The position numbers and the translations under genes are program-made. 64,000 bases of DNA, from NCBI GenBank assembly GCA_024239075.1, contig JANBVI010000074.1, positions 62,001 to 126,000 of the forward strand. Direction: 5' to 3'. This DNA is from Fischerella sp. CENA71 (GTDB lineage: Bacteria; Cyanobacteriota; Cyanobacteriia; Cyanobacteriales; Nostocaceae). Below the pieces are notes generated by a model. It was given only the letters and a program-made list of their open reading frames with translations. It did no database searches and was not told where the DNA came from. The stretch's first letter is position 1; each line of letters starts with the position of its first letter. Positions 1 through 9,647 of this stretch are shown here, piece after piece.

Positions 1-2
1 AT

Positions 3-284
3 ATCTCCACAATTACCGACACGATTTTGATGTTGCAGTATGTAGAAATTCGTGGAGAAATGGCACGGGCAATCAATGTATTTAAAATGCGTGGCTCTTG
101 GCATGATAAGGGTATTCGTGAATACAATATCACAGCGGATGGGCCGGAAATTAAAGATTCTTTCCGCAATTATGAAAGAATTGTCAGCGGAGCGCCTACT
201 CGCGTTAGTATCGATGAAAAAGCTGAACTGTCTCGAATAGTCAAGAGTTTTCAAGACAAAGACAGTAATGATGCTTCTAGTTAG
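3..284 (+). CDS. kaiC: Circadian clock ATPase KaiC, C-terminal fragment (5' end outside window)
   Basis: KaiC is the autophosphorylating ATPase at the core of the cyanobacterial clock and acts as a hexamer with KaiA and KaiB. The window opens inside its CII domain: the first readable residues are ISTITDT, and this Ser-Thr pair corresponds to the clock phosphosites Ser431/Thr432 of the Synechococcus protein. The conserved stretches YVEIRGEMARAINVFKMRGS and GPEIKDSFRN follow, then the C-terminal tail that binds KaiA, ending at a TAG. Only about 93 codons are present. A tolC-type gene follows 65 bp downstream on the same strand, as in Anabaena, where kaiC precedes hgdD. The identification rests on near-continuous family similarity recalled from known KaiC sequences. 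Confidence 0.95.
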   Translation: MSTITDTILMLQYVEIRGEMARAINVFKMRGSWHDKGIREYNITADGPEIKDSFRNYERIVSGAPTRVSIDEKAELSRIVKSFQDKDSNDASS

Positions 285-349
285 CCTCGTGTTATATTCT
301 GTGTGAAAAAACGGTATGAAGCCGCCTTATTGTTGTGTGAGGGGATGCG

Positions 350-2635
350 GTGAAAGGACAGATAATACTCTATAGTTTCTTGCCTGGTGTAACAGCAGCA
401 GTGTTAACCACTCAACCGAGTTGGGCGCGACAGGTTGTTAACCCCAGTATTTCTACCCCGAATGAGGGTGGAAACTTAGTAGCAGACAATACAAAAAATC
501 AAGTTTCTGCTGCTAGAAATAATACTTTTGCAACTAATTTGTCAACAACAATCAAAACATCAGAACCAGCAGATTTCAAGACAATTAACATTCACAGGTT
601 TGGGAATGATGATGTTGGGAAAATTGCTACTAAAACAATTGGTGTACCAATAGGAGAAATCTCTTTTCAGGATCGGGGAAGTAATTTTAGGGTGACATCA
701 GCCCAATACCAAACCCAGCCAGCAGTAGATAGTCATCAACTAGCTTCCGCGATTTTTGATGACAACTTGCAGCCTGAAATTATGCAAGTTGCTCCCTTTG
801 AGTATGGCACTCAGCGTCTACACCCAAGCACTGCCCAGATGAAAACGGGATCACAGAAAAACTCTGTCAAACGCACATCGCCATCTCAAGTTGGGCAAAA
901 ATTGCGTGAAGTTATGATTAGCAGAAAGGCAACTCCAGAAAAATTGCCAGTGGGGGTAAGTGATGCGATCGCTCCCCAGGAATTACCTAATGCAACTACA
1001 CAAGTACCATCAAAACAAAATCCTAACATCCAAGCTTCAGCTTTTTTACAAAATGTCGCTAGAGGTTCAGGCTCGGCAAAATTATTAGCAATCAAGAATT
1101 GCTCACAAGATACAGTTAGTTGTCCTCCACAAAATTTCACCCCGCAACTCGTATCGCAAGCAATTTCTCCAACACCGACACCAACAGCACCAACAATCAA
1201 CAATCAGCAACAACAAACAACTCCCCAAGTCCCCATCGTTTCGCCGATTTCCAAACCAACAACACCTGCACCTAATTACCTCAATCCCGACAAAAGCAAT
1301 CCCCTACTATTTCCTACCAAACCTGATGAAGTCAGACAAAAGGGAAACCAGCCAATTACCTTACAACAAGCTGTAGAGTTAGCACAGCGCAACAATACAC
1401 AACTACAAATATCTTTATTGCAATTACAACGGGCTAAAGCCAGCTTGCGGGAAGCTCAAGCCGCTTTATTTCCCACCCTTGACTTGAGTACTAGTATTAC
1501 CCGCAGCCAATCTGCTCAAAGTCAACTCTCTTCAGAAATCCGAGAACAGCAAGAACGGGGTTTACCACCAGAACTGCGTACTCAATCCAACGGCGACGAA
1601 CCAAGTACGTCCTTCAATGGTCAAGCACAACTTATTTATAATATTTTTACTTCAGGCAGACGTTCAGCCAATATAGGCGCTGCTGAGGAACAGGTACGCC
1701 TTCAAGAATTTGACACTATGCGTCAAGCTGAGGAAATTCGCCTCACTGTCGCCACAAATTACTACGATTTGCAAGAAGCAGATGAAAATGTACGCATTGC
1801 CCAATCTTCTGTGAGAAATGCGGAGGTGACTTTACGCGATGCTCAAGCTTTAGAAAGAGCGGGTGTAGGTACTCAATTTGATGTACTCAGAGCGCAGGTA
1901 ACTTTAGCAAATGCTCAACAAGATTTGAGTGGAGCGTTGTCTCAGCAAAGAATTCGCCGCAGTCAGTTAGCAAATACATTGAATGTACCGGATGCATTAA
2001 CTGTCAGTGCCGCAGATCCTGTAAGATTGGCAGGTCTGTGGAATTTGCCGCTAGAAGATACGATTGTACTAGCCTATCAAAATCGCCCAGAACTACAACA
2101 GCAGTTAGCGCAACGCAATATTAATGAACAGCAACGACGTTTAGCACTGGCAGAACTCGGCCCACAAATCAGCTTAGTTGCTAGTTATAACTTGTTAGAT
2201 CAGTTTGATGATAGTATTAGTGTGACCGATGGTTATTCTGTTGGCGTGCAAGCCACTCTAAATTTATTTGATGGGGGAGCAGCTAGGGCCAGAGCTGACC
2301 AGCAAAGAGCTAATATTAGGATTGCTGAAACTCAATTTAATGATACACGCAATCAAATCCGCTTTCAGGTAGAACAAGCCTATTCGGAATTGAGGTCCAA
2401 TTTAGACCAAGTGCAAACTGCAAATATTGCTTTAGAACAAGCTAGAGAATCTTTACGTTTGGCGCGTTTGCGATTCCAAGCAGGTGTGGGTACTCAAACA
2501 GATGTCATCGCAGCTGAAAATGATCTCACAAGAGCAGAAGGTAATAGTGTAAGCGCTATTTTGTCTTACAATCGCGCTCTAGCTACTTTGCAAAGGTCTG
2601 TAACTGCTAGAGGGTTAGCTAGAATTCCTCAATAG
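350..2635 (+). CDS. hgdD: TolC-family outer membrane efflux protein, HgdD-like
   Basis: This is an outer-membrane channel of type I export and efflux systems. In Anabaena the homologue HgdD works with the DevBCA exporter to lay down the heterocyst glycolipid layer. The 761-aa product has an N-terminal hydrophobic signal (about residues 5-26, ending PSWA). A long Pro/Gln/Thr-rich, probably disordered segment runs to about residue 335. Two outer-membrane efflux repeats follow (about 340-550 and 560-755), with the typical coiled-coil composition and motifs such as LERAGVGTQFDVLRAQ and RFQAGVGTQTDVIAAEN. The start is GTG, chosen because GAGGGG lies six bases upstream. The position directly after kaiC supports hgdD over other TolC paralogues. 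Assigning it specifically to heterocyst glycolipid export is inference. Confidence 0.85.
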   Translation: MKGQIILYSFLPGVTAAVLTTQPSWARQVVNPSISTPNEGGNLVADNTKNQVSAARNNTFATNLSTTIKTSEPADFKTINIHRFGNDDVGKIATKTIGVPIGEISFQDRGSNFRVTSAQYQTQPAVDSHQLASAIFDDNLQPEIMQVAPFEYGTQRLHPSTAQMKTGSQKNSVKRTSPSQVGQKLREVMISRKATPEKLPVGVSDAIAPQELPNATTQVPSKQNPNIQASAFLQNVARGSGSAKLLAIKNCSQDTVSCPPQNFTPQLVSQAISPTPTPTAPTINNQQQQTTPQVPIVSPISKPTTPAPNYLNPDKSNPLLFPTKPDEVRQKGNQPITLQQAVELAQRNNTQLQISLLQLQRAKASLREAQAALFPTLDLSTSITRSQSAQSQLSSEIREQQERGLPPELRTQSNGDEPSTSFNGQAQLIYNIFTSGRRSANIGAAEEQVRLQEFDTMRQAEEIRLTVATNYYDLQEADENVRIAQSSVRNAEVTLRDAQALERAGVGTQFDVLRAQVTLANAQQDLSGALSQQRIRRSQLANTLNVPDALTVSAADPVRLAGLWNLPLEDTIVLAYQNRPELQQQLAQRNINEQQRRLALAELGPQISLVASYNLLDQFDDSISVTDGYSVGVQATLNLFDGGAARARADQQRANIRIAETQFNDTRNQIRFQVEQAYSELRSNLDQVQTANIALEQARESLRLARLRFQAGVGTQTDVIAAENDLTRAEGNSVSAILSYNRALATLQRSVTARGLARIPQ

Positions 2636-2665
2636 TGAGTGTTTGATACTCGTCGTCGAGTGTTT

Positions 2666-2783
2666 AAGGGAGCATCCCAAATGTTTGAGTTTATTTTTAA
2701 ACGCACCAGTTAGCAAAGGTAAACGCAGAGCATTAAGCGGAGCTACTTCGTTTTGTGTTTTGAAGAAATTGGGATGCTCCCTT
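2666..2783. repeat. 118-bp element with 17-bp terminal inverted repeats
   Basis: The arms AAGGGAGCATCCCAAAT and AATTGGGATGCTCCCTT are inverted copies with one mismatch and flank about 84 bp without a gene. The element fills the spacer between the convergent hgdD and hybrid-kinase genes. It could fold into a long hairpin acting as a bidirectional terminator, or be a small non-autonomous mobile element. No clear target-site duplication is visible. Confidence 0.6.
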
Positions 2784-2792
2784 GTCTTCCAA

Positions 2793-5057
2793 CTAAGTAT
2801 TAAGAACTTTCTGTAAGGTCAATAATAATTCCTTGACTGTGTAAGGTTTTGCTAGAAAACCACTGATATTAATAGTTGATGCTTCTGCTAATTTACTGCT
2901 GGAGGCTAGTCCGCTTGTGGCGACTATTTTGACTGCGGGATTGATTTTTTGTAAAGTCCGAATAGCTGTGATTCCATCTAGAGACGGTAGCATTATATCC
3001 ATGAGAACAGCACTAATTTTGTCTCGATTCTGAGCATATAATGCGATCGCTTCAATACCATCAATAGCAACAAGAGTTTTGTAGTTATGAGTTTCTAGTG
3101 ATGCTCTAGTAATTTCTTGAATAGCAGGTTCATCATCTACTACCAAAATCAATTCTCCTTTACCTGCTAGCGGTTCTAACTGTGGTGTTGATTCTATTTC
3201 TACTCCCTGTACTGCTGGCAAGTAAACTTTAAATTGAGTACCAAGACCTACTTCACTATGGACATTGACAAAACCACCGTGGCTTTTGACAATACCAATT
3301 ACTGTGGAAAGTCCTAAACCTGTGCCTTTGCCTAATTCTTTGGTAGTGAAAAATGGTTCAAAAATTCTCTCGATAATTTCCCTGGAAATACCCACACCAG
3401 TGTCTGCTACAGTAATAACCGTGTAGGGGCCGACTTTGGCTTCCAGGTTCATGCGAGCGTAGTTTTCATCAATAAATAAATTTTCTGCCGAAATAGTCAA
3501 ACTCCCACCATCTAGCATCGCATCACGAGCGTTGACACAAAGATTCATCAGCACTTGATGCAGTTGTGTGCTATCTCCATAAACTGTCCACAAATCAGGT
3601 GCTATATCCATACACACTTCAATTGATTTGGGAAAAGTTTGTTTGACAATCTTGACAACTTCCCGAATTAAATGTTTGACTTGCAGAGTCATGCGCTTGC
3701 CTTCTACACCCCGTGCAAAGGACAAAACTTGCTTGACTAAATCCGCACCACGTCTGGCACTATCTTCAAGTATTTCTAGTAAGTGCTGATGTTCAGAATA
3801 AAGATCGGGAAATTTCAACGGCAATAGTTGAGATACAGCCAGAATTGGTGTGAGAATATTATTCAGATCGTGGGCAATACCGCTGGCTAAAGTACCGATA
3901 CTTTCTAGACGTTGGGCGCGAAATAATTGGGTTTCTAACTGTTTTTTTTCAGTAATGTCGGTATCAACGGTGAGAATAGATTTTGGTGTACCGTCTTCTT
4001 GACAAACTACACTCCAACGACTAGAAACTAAAACTTTCTTACCAGTTTTGGTGACTCTTGTTAATTCTCCTTGCCATTTACCTTGTTTAATAACTGCCAA
4101 AAGTGCTGTTTGTAATACCTCTGGGGGTTCATCGTCATATAAAAGTTCTACAACTGTTTTCCCGTAAGCTTCATGGGCTAGCCAGCCATAGAGATTTTCC
4201 GCGCCTTTGTTCCACAAAATCACGCGATTATCTAAATCACGCACAAAAATTGCATCTGTAGTGACATCTAACAATGCAGCTTGTTCGCGGATTTTTTCTT
4301 CAGCAAGTTTGCGATCGCTAATGTCAATACTCGCACAAGTTACCCCGACTACTTCTTGTGCTTCATTTCGCAACGGTTCTATTGTCAAATCAAAATATCT
4401 AATCCCTTGAGCAGTATTTATTGATACTTCTTTGCGAGTTCCTATCCCTGTTGACAAGACACGTTGTTTAATATCAAAAAGTTGTTGTCCATCTGCAACC
4501 GCAATTAAATCTAAATCTTGTTTACCTAAAAATTCTTCATTAATAAAACCTGGGGAAGCATTGTAAACCCAGGTATAACGTAATTCTTTATCTTGGTTAA
4601 AAACAACAATCGGAGAGTTTTTGAGCGCGACTCGAAATCTTTCCTCGCTTTGGCGCAATGCTTCTTCAATTCTTTGTCTCTCAATCGCATAGCGCATACA
4701 GCGCACCAATAAATCACCGCTCACTTGTCCCTTAACTAAATAATCCTGCGCTCCCTGCTGCATAGCTCGCAGAGCCAAATTTTCATCATCCAAACCAGTC
4801 AGCACAATAATCGGAATCGCTGGTGCTTGATGATGTAAAGTGATAAAAGTTTCTAAACCTTGACTATCTGGCAAAGAAAGGTCTAATAATATGACATCAA
4901 AACTTTCTTGATTGAGCAACTTCAGCGTTTGCTCTAATCGCTCAACAGGTGTTAATTGAAACTGTGCAGTCGTGACATCCCACAAAAATTCTTGCAACAA
5001 ACGAACATCACCGGGATTGTCTTCTACCAACAAAACTTTGATCAGTTGTTGTGTCAT
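2793..5057 (-). CDS. Hybrid sensor histidine kinase (REC-PAS-PAS-HisKA-HATPase-REC)
   Basis: A soluble 754-aa phosphorelay protein with receiver domains at both ends. REC1 (about residues 6-125) shows VLLVEDNPGDV and the phosphoacceptor region ILLDLSLPDS. Two PAS domains lie at about 140-255 and 265-375. The dimerisation/phosphoacceptor box is GIAHDLNNILTPIL, and the ATPase domain carries NARDAM, DTGVGI and GKGTGLGLS. REC2 (about 635-750) has ILVVDDEPAIQ and LMDIMLPSLDG. There are no membrane segments. It lies downstream of, and on the same strand as, a small receiver protein and a cyanobacteriochrome kinase, so it is probably a partner in the same relay. The spacer of about 200 bp holds repeats, so shared transcription is uncertain. 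Its input signal is not identifiable. Confidence 0.9.
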   Translation of the reverse strand: MTQQLIKVLLVEDNPGDVRLLQEFLWDVTTAQFQLTPVERLEQTLKLLNQESFDVILLDLSLPDSQGLETFITLHHQAPAIPIIVLTGLDDENLALRAMQQGAQDYLVKGQVSGDLLVRCMRYAIERQRIEEALRQSEERFRVALKNSPIVVFNQDKELRYTWVYNASPGFINEEFLGKQDLDLIAVADGQQLFDIKQRVLSTGIGTRKEVSINTAQGIRYFDLTIEPLRNEAQEVVGVTCASIDISDRKLAEEKIREQAALLDVTTDAIFVRDLDNRVILWNKGAENLYGWLAHEAYGKTVVELLYDDEPPEVLQTALLAVIKQGKWQGELTRVTKTGKKVLVSSRWSVVCQEDGTPKSILTVDTDITEKKQLETQLFRAQRLESIGTLASGIAHDLNNILTPILAVSQLLPLKFPDLYSEHQHLLEILEDSARRGADLVKQVLSFARGVEGKRMTLQVKHLIREVVKIVKQTFPKSIEVCMDIAPDLWTVYGDSTQLHQVLMNLCVNARDAMLDGGSLTISAENLFIDENYARMNLEAKVGPYTVITVADTGVGISREIIERIFEPFFTTKELGKGTGLGLSTVIGIVKSHGGFVNVHSEVGLGTQFKVYLPAVQGVEIESTPQLEPLAGKGELILVVDDEPAIQEITRASLETHNYKTLVAIDGIEAIALYAQNRDKISAVLMDIMLPSLDGITAIRTLQKINPAVKIVATSGLASSSKLAEASTINISGFLAKPYTVKELLLTLQKVLNT

Positions 5058-5112
5058 TAGTCATTAGTCATTAGTCATTGGTTATTTGTCATTAGTCAAT
5101 AGTCATTAGTAA
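5056..5112. repeat. Heptamer (GTCATTA) short tandem repeat tract
   Basis: Several near-perfect copies of GTCATTA in a row, typical of the STRR-type tandem heptamers in Nostoc and Anabaena intergenic DNA. The tract begins at the start of the hybrid kinase gene and probably holds no gene. It is followed to about 5250 by CCCCAATCCC-type low-complexity repeats and a small hairpin. Confidence 0.75.
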
Positions 5113-5253
5113 TTGTCCTCATCTCCCTTGTCCCCGTTGTCCCCGTTGTCCCCAATCCCCGTACTCTGCAAGAAGCCGCTTACGCGTCTACGCGAAGCGT
5201 CTCCTCTGAAGAATCCCCAATCCCCGATCCCCAATCCCCGATTCCCAATCCTG

Positions 5254-5700
5254 TTATTCTGACGGAAGCTTGACAATGGTAAACCAGAAATTTTCGATTG
5301 ATTGTACAATTTTGACAAATTGATCGAAGTCAACGGGCTTAGTAATGTAGCAGTTGGCGGATAAATTATATACCCTAAGAACATCTTCTTCTGCTTGAGA
5401 AGTTGTCAGTACTACTACGGGAATTCGCTTGAGTCTGTCATCTGCTTTGATTTCTGCTAGTACTTCTCTACCATCCTTTTTTGGTAAGTTTAAATCTAGT
5501 AAAACAATATCTGGATAGGGGACTTGAGTATATTTACCTTCTCGACGTAGAAAGGCGATCGCTTCTACACCATCTTCAACTACATTTAAGTTAACAGAGA
5601 TTTTGCTGTCCTCTAAGGCAATTTTGGTCAACTCTACATCACCGGGATTGTCTTCTATTAACAAAATCTCAATAGGCATAACATCTATTAAAGTATTCAC
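5254..5700 (-). CDS. Single-domain response regulator, Rcp1-type
   Basis: A stand-alone receiver domain of 148 aa that would accept a phosphoryl group from a partner kinase. Visible motifs are [15 protein letters not shown] (acidic pocket), [13 protein letters not shown] (phosphoacceptor Asp), VVVLTTS and the conserved Lys in [12 protein letters not shown]. The [10 protein letters not shown] stretch and overall length match the Rcp1 family that partners phytochrome-type kinases in cyanobacteria. Its ATG overlaps the stop of the upstream cyanobacteriochrome kinase by four bases (ATGA), which indicates translational coupling and a cognate pair. There is no output domain, so signalling would proceed through protein contacts or through the downstream hybrid kinase. 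Confidence 0.92.
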   Translation of the reverse strand: MNTLIDVMPIEILLIEDNPGDVELTKIALEDSKISVNLNVVEDGVEAIAFLRREGKYTQVPYPDIVLLDLNLPKKDGREVLAEIKADDRLKRIPVVVLTTSQAEEDVLRVYNLSANCYITKPVDFDQFVKIVQSIENFWFTIVKLPSE

Positions 5701-8318
5701 GATGCCCTACCTATCCTATCTGGAATTGTGAAGTAAAAGGTGGTTCCTTGACCAAGTTTTGATTCAACCCAGATTTGTCCACCGTGACGTTCCACAATTT
5801 TTTTACAAATTGCCAAACCAATACCAGTACCAGGATACTTGTCGCGAGTGTGTAAACGCTGAAAAATGATGAAAATGCGATCGCCATACTGAGGTTCTAT
5901 CCCAATTCCGTTATCGCGCACCCAGAAGAGCCATTCGGGGGAAGAGGACGCGGTGATATGAGGATGTGGGGACGCGGGGATTATTGTTGATAGATTCACC
6001 GCGTCACCGCGTCTAATGCTCTCCGCGTCTCCTGCGTCTGTCTTTGCTACGCCAATATGAATTTGCGGAGATTGTTCACTCCGAAATTTAATGGCATTAC
6101 TAATTAAATTCTGGAATAATTGTGCCAGTTGGGTAGCGTCGGCAATCAGTTGAGGGAGAGGTTGGTCGTAAGTGATGACTGCATGAGTTTCTGTGATTGC
6201 GACTTTGAGATTTGCGATCGCTTGTTGCAATGCACTATGACAATCAACTACTCCAAATGGCTGTCCACGGGTACTTACACGGGAAAAGCTCAACAAATCA
6301 TTGATCAAGATTTGCATCCGTTTCGCACCATCTACGGCGTAGGAAATAAATTCATCGGCTTTGGTATCAAGCTTACTTTTATACTTTCTTTCTAGTAATT
6401 GTAAGTAACTTGTGACCATTCGTAATGGTTCTTGCAAGTCATGGGAAGCAACATAAGCAAATTGTTCTAATTCAGCATTGGAACGAGCTAATTCTTCACG
6501 TTGGTGTATTTCTTTTTCTAATAATTGCGCTTTGGCTAAAGCAATACCAATCTGATTTGCTAGTTGTTGTAAAAACTCAATTTCCCAATTATTCCACTTT
6601 CTTGGACGGATACATTGTTGAGCAATTAGTAAACCCCAAAGTGTATCTCTAACAATAATTGGTACAAGTATGTGAGCTTTCACATCAATATTTTCGAGAA
6701 ATTCTCGATGACAAGGATGGACGCTTTCTGATTTAATATCACAGATAATATTAATTCTGCCTTGGCGATAAGCTTCGTGATAATTTTCCTGAAAACATCT
6801 CTCAAACAGCTTTCGTCCTAAAATTGAACTACAACCATTGATGACTGCTTCTTGCATCACTGTTCCAGAATCATCATTCCACAATCGAAAAATAATCACT
6901 CGATCAGCGTGCAGAAGTTTTTGGATTTCTGTAACTGTGGTTCGGAGAATTTCTTCTGTTTGTAAGTGTTGGCGAATTTTCAGAGCAATTTCAGCTAAGA
7001 GTTGCGATCGCTGATTTTGCAATTTTAATTCTTCTTCTGTGCGCTTGCGTTCAGATATATCACTCAATACTCCTACCATTCGCAGCGCTCGTCCATCGTC
7101 ATCTCGAATCACTTTACCTCTGATTAAAAACCAATTGTATCTACCATCCGCTCGACGCAATCGTACTTCCATTTGATAAGGCTGATTGAGTTCGAGGTGT
7201 TGGTAAAGTAACTCAGCAAATTGTTCTCGATCATCGGGATATACTAATTGATAAAGAGATTCATAAAAGTGTTTTTTACCTGTGCGTTGTAAACCCAAAA
7301 ACTCATAAAATCGCTTTGACCAAAAGCATCTATTCTGAACAATATCCCAATCCCAAATCGCATCATTTGTCGCATCAATTACTAACTGTAATCTTTCTTC
7401 ACTTTGGCGTAAAGCTTCTTCTGCTTGCTTGCGTTCGGTAATATCCAAAGTCACACCAATCATCCGCATTGGTGTACCATCAGTTTCATAAATGCCACGA
7501 CCCCGTGCTAATATCCAATGAATACTACGATCTGGCCAAATAGTCCGGTACTCTGCTTCATAATCAATTTGTTGTTCCAGAGCTTGCTTCACAGACTCGC
7601 GTACATAGTCGCGATCTTCTGGGTGAACGCAGTCTAAAAGCATTGTGTAGGAAAAATCTGTTTTGGGGAGTACACCAAAGTTGGCTTTACACTGATTAGA
7701 TGTAAACAATTCCCCGGTTTTTAAGTCCACCTGCCAAGAACCAAGCTTACCAGCTTGTAATGCTATTTTTAGGCGTTGTTCATTTTCTCGTAGTGCTGCT
7801 TCTACACGTTGACAATCTTTTAATGGTGTGCTTTTTGATTGTCTTTGCAGTAGTAGCATCACTTGTTGAGCTAATTTTTGCAAAGCTGTTATTTGTTGAG
7901 AATTGAGTTGTCGGGGTTGATGATCCATGACGCACAGGGTGGCGATCGCATATCCTTCTGGTGTCAAGAGTGGTACGCCAGCATAAAATCTTACATAGTA
8001 AGGGGCTGCTGCAATGGAATTTTCTGCCCATACTTGATCTGTGAAGCAATCGGGAACAATCAAAATATCTTTTTGCTGAATGCAAACAGGACACATCCCG
8101 ACATCCTGCGGTAGTTCAGTGACATCCCAACCAACTTTTGCTTGTATCCATTGCTGATTTTCGTCAATAAAATTGATGCAAGCGATGGTTGTACTACAGA
8201 TAAGGGCTGCTAACTCAACAAGATTATCAAAAGCTGCTTCGGTTACACTATCGAGTATTTGGTAGTGACGCAGGGCTGCTAATCTTGCTTTTTCCTGATT
8301 ATTTGGTATAGCTTTCAT
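5697..8318 (-). CDS. Cyanobacteriochrome-type sensor histidine kinase (GAF-PAS-PAS-GAF-HisKA-HATPase)
   Basis: A predicted light sensor of 873 aa. In order: GAF1 (about 25-165), two PAS/PAC domains (about 185-300 and 310-425), a bilin-binding-type GAF (about 440-600), the phosphoacceptor box [13 protein letters not shown], and the ATPase with [18 protein letters not shown] and GTGIGLAI. The second GAF has VHPCHREFL, with Cys536-His537 at the canonical chromophore-attachment position, and ERCF with Cys508 at the place of the DXCF second cysteine. The bilin role is inferred from these residues. Residues about 760-792 are a Gly/Ala/Asp/Pro-rich insertion inside the ATPase domain, encoded by a palindromic repeat also found elsewhere in the window. 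The gene is translationally coupled to the response regulator downstream. Confidence 0.88.
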   Translation of the reverse strand: MKAIPNNQEKARLAALRHYQILDSVTEAAFDNLVELAALICSTTIACINFIDENQQWIQAKVGWDVTELPQDVGMCPVCIQQKDILIVPDCFTDQVWAENSIAAAPYYVRFYAGVPLLTPEGYAIATLCVMDHQPRQLNSQQITALQKLAQQVMLLLQRQSKSTPLKDCQRVEAALRENEQRLKIALQAGKLGSWQVDLKTGELFTSNQCKANFGVLPKTDFSYTMLLDCVHPEDRDYVRESVKQALEQQIDYEAEYRTIWPDRSIHWILARGRGIYETDGTPMRMIGVTLDITERKQAEEALRQSEERLQLVIDATNDAIWDWDIVQNRCFWSKRFYEFLGLQRTGKKHFYESLYQLVYPDDREQFAELLYQHLELNQPYQMEVRLRRADGRYNWFLIRGKVIRDDDGRALRMVGVLSDISERKRTEEELKLQNQRSQLLAEIALKIRQHLQTEEILRTTVTEIQKLLHADRVIIFRLWNDDSGTVMQEAVINGCSSILGRKLFERCFQENYHEAYRQGRINIICDIKSESVHPCHREFLENIDVKAHILVPIIVRDTLWGLLIAQQCIRPRKWNNWEIEFLQQLANQIGIALAKAQLLEKEIHQREELARSNAELEQFAYVASHDLQEPLRMVTSYLQLLERKYKSKLDTKADEFISYAVDGAKRMQILINDLLSFSRVSTRGQPFGVVDCHSALQQAIANLKVAITETHAVITYDQPLPQLIADATQLAQLFQNLISNAIKFRSEQSPQIHIGVAKTDAGDAESIRRGDAVNLSTIIPASPHPHITASSSPEWLFWVRDNGIGIEPQYGDRIFIIFQRLHTRDKYPGTGIGLAICKKIVERHGGQIWVESKLGQGTTFYFTIPDRIGRAS
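5943..6042. repeat. GC-rich palindromic repeat inserted in frame in the kinase gene
   Basis: A G-rich arm and a complementary C-rich arm built from GACGCGG / CCGCGTC units flank an A/T-rich centre (ATTATTGTTGATAGATT). The block lies in frame inside the ATPase domain, adding about 33 residues between the strands ending IHIGVAK and WLFWVRDNG. The same repeat type occurs in nifE, in coxB and in several spacers of this window. Confidence 0.8.
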
Positions 8319-8538
8319 GAATATGGGTGAAGCAATTAATCTTCCAGCTTCAAAATCGTAAAACCTAAAATAAGTAAATATTTTGACTACTTAATATTTG
8401 CCAATAAAATATATTATAAAATTTATATTTTTTAAGTTAATAAATCATTTCTATAATATTGAATTTTTGCAGGAGTTTTTTAAGATTTTTGTTAAAAAGC
8501 TCAATATACAAGATAAGCGATCGCTCATTTAAATATTT
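8319..8538. other. AT-rich spacer upstream of the cyanobacteriochrome gene
   Basis: About 220 bp, strongly AT-rich, without a plausible coding sequence. It should contain the promoter of the minus-strand light-sensor cluster. No specific operator is recognisable apart from one HIP1-like GCGATCGC near its right end. Confidence 0.5.
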
Positions 8539-8703
8539 ATGAACTTAACTCTGGGAATTATTTTGGCAAGTTGCGTCGGTGTAACTTTGGGGTTAGTGGG
8601 AAGTGATGGTTCAGTTTTAGCGGTACCAATTTGAATTTACGTCATGGGTGTAGCACCAAAATCAGCGATCGCACCTATAACTCTCACAAAAAACAACGCC
8701 AGC
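8539..8703 (+). pseudogene. Remnant of a TauE/SafE-type permease gene
   Basis: The translation from ATG 8539 reads MNLTLGIILASCVGVTLGLV then GSDGSVLAVPI and meets a TGA. After the stop the same frame continues IYVMGVAPKSAIAPITLT. That is the next part of the conserved first two helices of TauE/SafE sulfite-exporter-like permeases (usual length about 250 aa). The gene therefore has an in-frame nonsense codon and loses recognisable similarity after about 55 codons, so the rest is missing. The open frame beginning at 8644 merely continues this remnant. The family call rests on the motif order and has not been tested by a search. Confidence 0.6.
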
Positions 8704-8974
8704 AACGGCGTCAGTAAAAAGATATCACCATATAAGTATCAGAATGCACCAGTTGAGTTATATCTATTTATAGTTAGGTTTAATAGACTTGGGTGCTACC
8801 AAATGGAAAATCTAGAATACGCAATTAGAGAGGCGATTGGATTTGGATATTCAGAAATTTCTTTAGAGTGGCAGTCTCAGCCAAAACCAAAAATAGAAAA
8901 TTCTATTTATAATTTCGGTGCTTTACTGATAGCTAACGAGTCAGGCGATCGCCAAAAGTCTAAAAATACAAAAA

Positions 8975-9433
8975 TTAATGCCCTAGATCACTAGTAGCAT
9001 GATGATGTCCGTATGCACCAGCTTCAGGGTTAAAGGGTGAAACTTCTTCCTTGATGTCTACTCCTAGTTGTTCCAGCATTGCTTGTAAAACAGGATCAGG
9101 AGACAAACGTAAATAAGTCGGTGTAATTTCTACTGCGACATGACGATTACCTAAATGATAGGCCGCCTTCAATAAATCTATAGTGGTTTTGGCAACAACG
9201 GTTAAAACAGGTTCTGGTTTAGCATTTATTCTTACTAGACTATCAGTAGTTTCATCTACAAGCAGATCCCCATCTCGCAGTACTGTACCTCTGGGTAAAC
9301 GCAAAAATACTACTTGTCCATCTTCTGTTTGCAAGCGATGACGACTGCGGGTACGTTCCTCTGCCGTGAGAGACAAAGTTGATCTGACTAGCGCATGAGG
9401 ATTTGGTGGTTTTTTTTGGGTAAGAGTGAGCAT
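8975..9433 (-). CDS. ureE: Urease accessory protein UreE
   Basis: UreE is the nickel metallochaperone that delivers Ni to apo-urease together with UreDFG. The 152-aa product shows the UreE order: an N-terminal domain with [13 protein letters not shown] and [15 protein letters not shown], then the metal-binding domain with [16 protein letters not shown], where the central HLGNRH motif contains the nickel-binding His. A short C-terminal tail is His-containing (GAYGHHHA). The length fits the family. ureF lies 12 kb away on the opposite strand in this window, which is unusual, since the accessory genes are often clustered. No other urease genes are in view. Confidence 0.93.
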   Translation of the reverse strand: MLTLTQKKPPNPHALVRSTLSLTAEERTRSRHRLQTEDGQVVFLRLPRGTVLRDGDLLVDETTDSLVRINAKPEPVLTVVAKTTIDLLKAAYHLGNRHVAVEITPTYLRLSPDPVLQAMLEQLGVDIKEEVSPFNPEAGAYGHHHATSDLGH

Positions 9434-9647
9434 AGCGGATTGAGGATCAGGGATTGGAGATTAATTTAGCAGCAAAATCATAATCTATGTATACCAGCAG
9501 AGTTTGTAGTGAGGACTTTAGTCCTCATATGAGCGCTTAAGCGCTGACTACGAACTCAGCAATCGCTACTTGCTGTTAGATGACTGGCTTGCATTAGCAC
9601 GGTATAAAGTAGGGGTGGGTGAATCATAAACTTGAGGAGAAATCTGT
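9434..9647. other. Divergent spacer between ureE and the YbjN-type gene
   Basis: A 214-bp region containing small palindromes: GTGAGGACTTTAGTCCTCAT (an imperfect hairpin) and AGCGCTTAAGCGCT. It should hold the promoters of both flanking genes. A short GAGGAG element lies just ahead of the ATG at 9648. Confidence 0.45.

Noticed and set aside
5100-5384. Minus-strand frame of 92 codons across CCCCAATCCC repeats.
   Set aside because: It consists of repeat-encoded residues (GNRGLGIGDWG) and overlaps the response regulator's 3' end in another frame.
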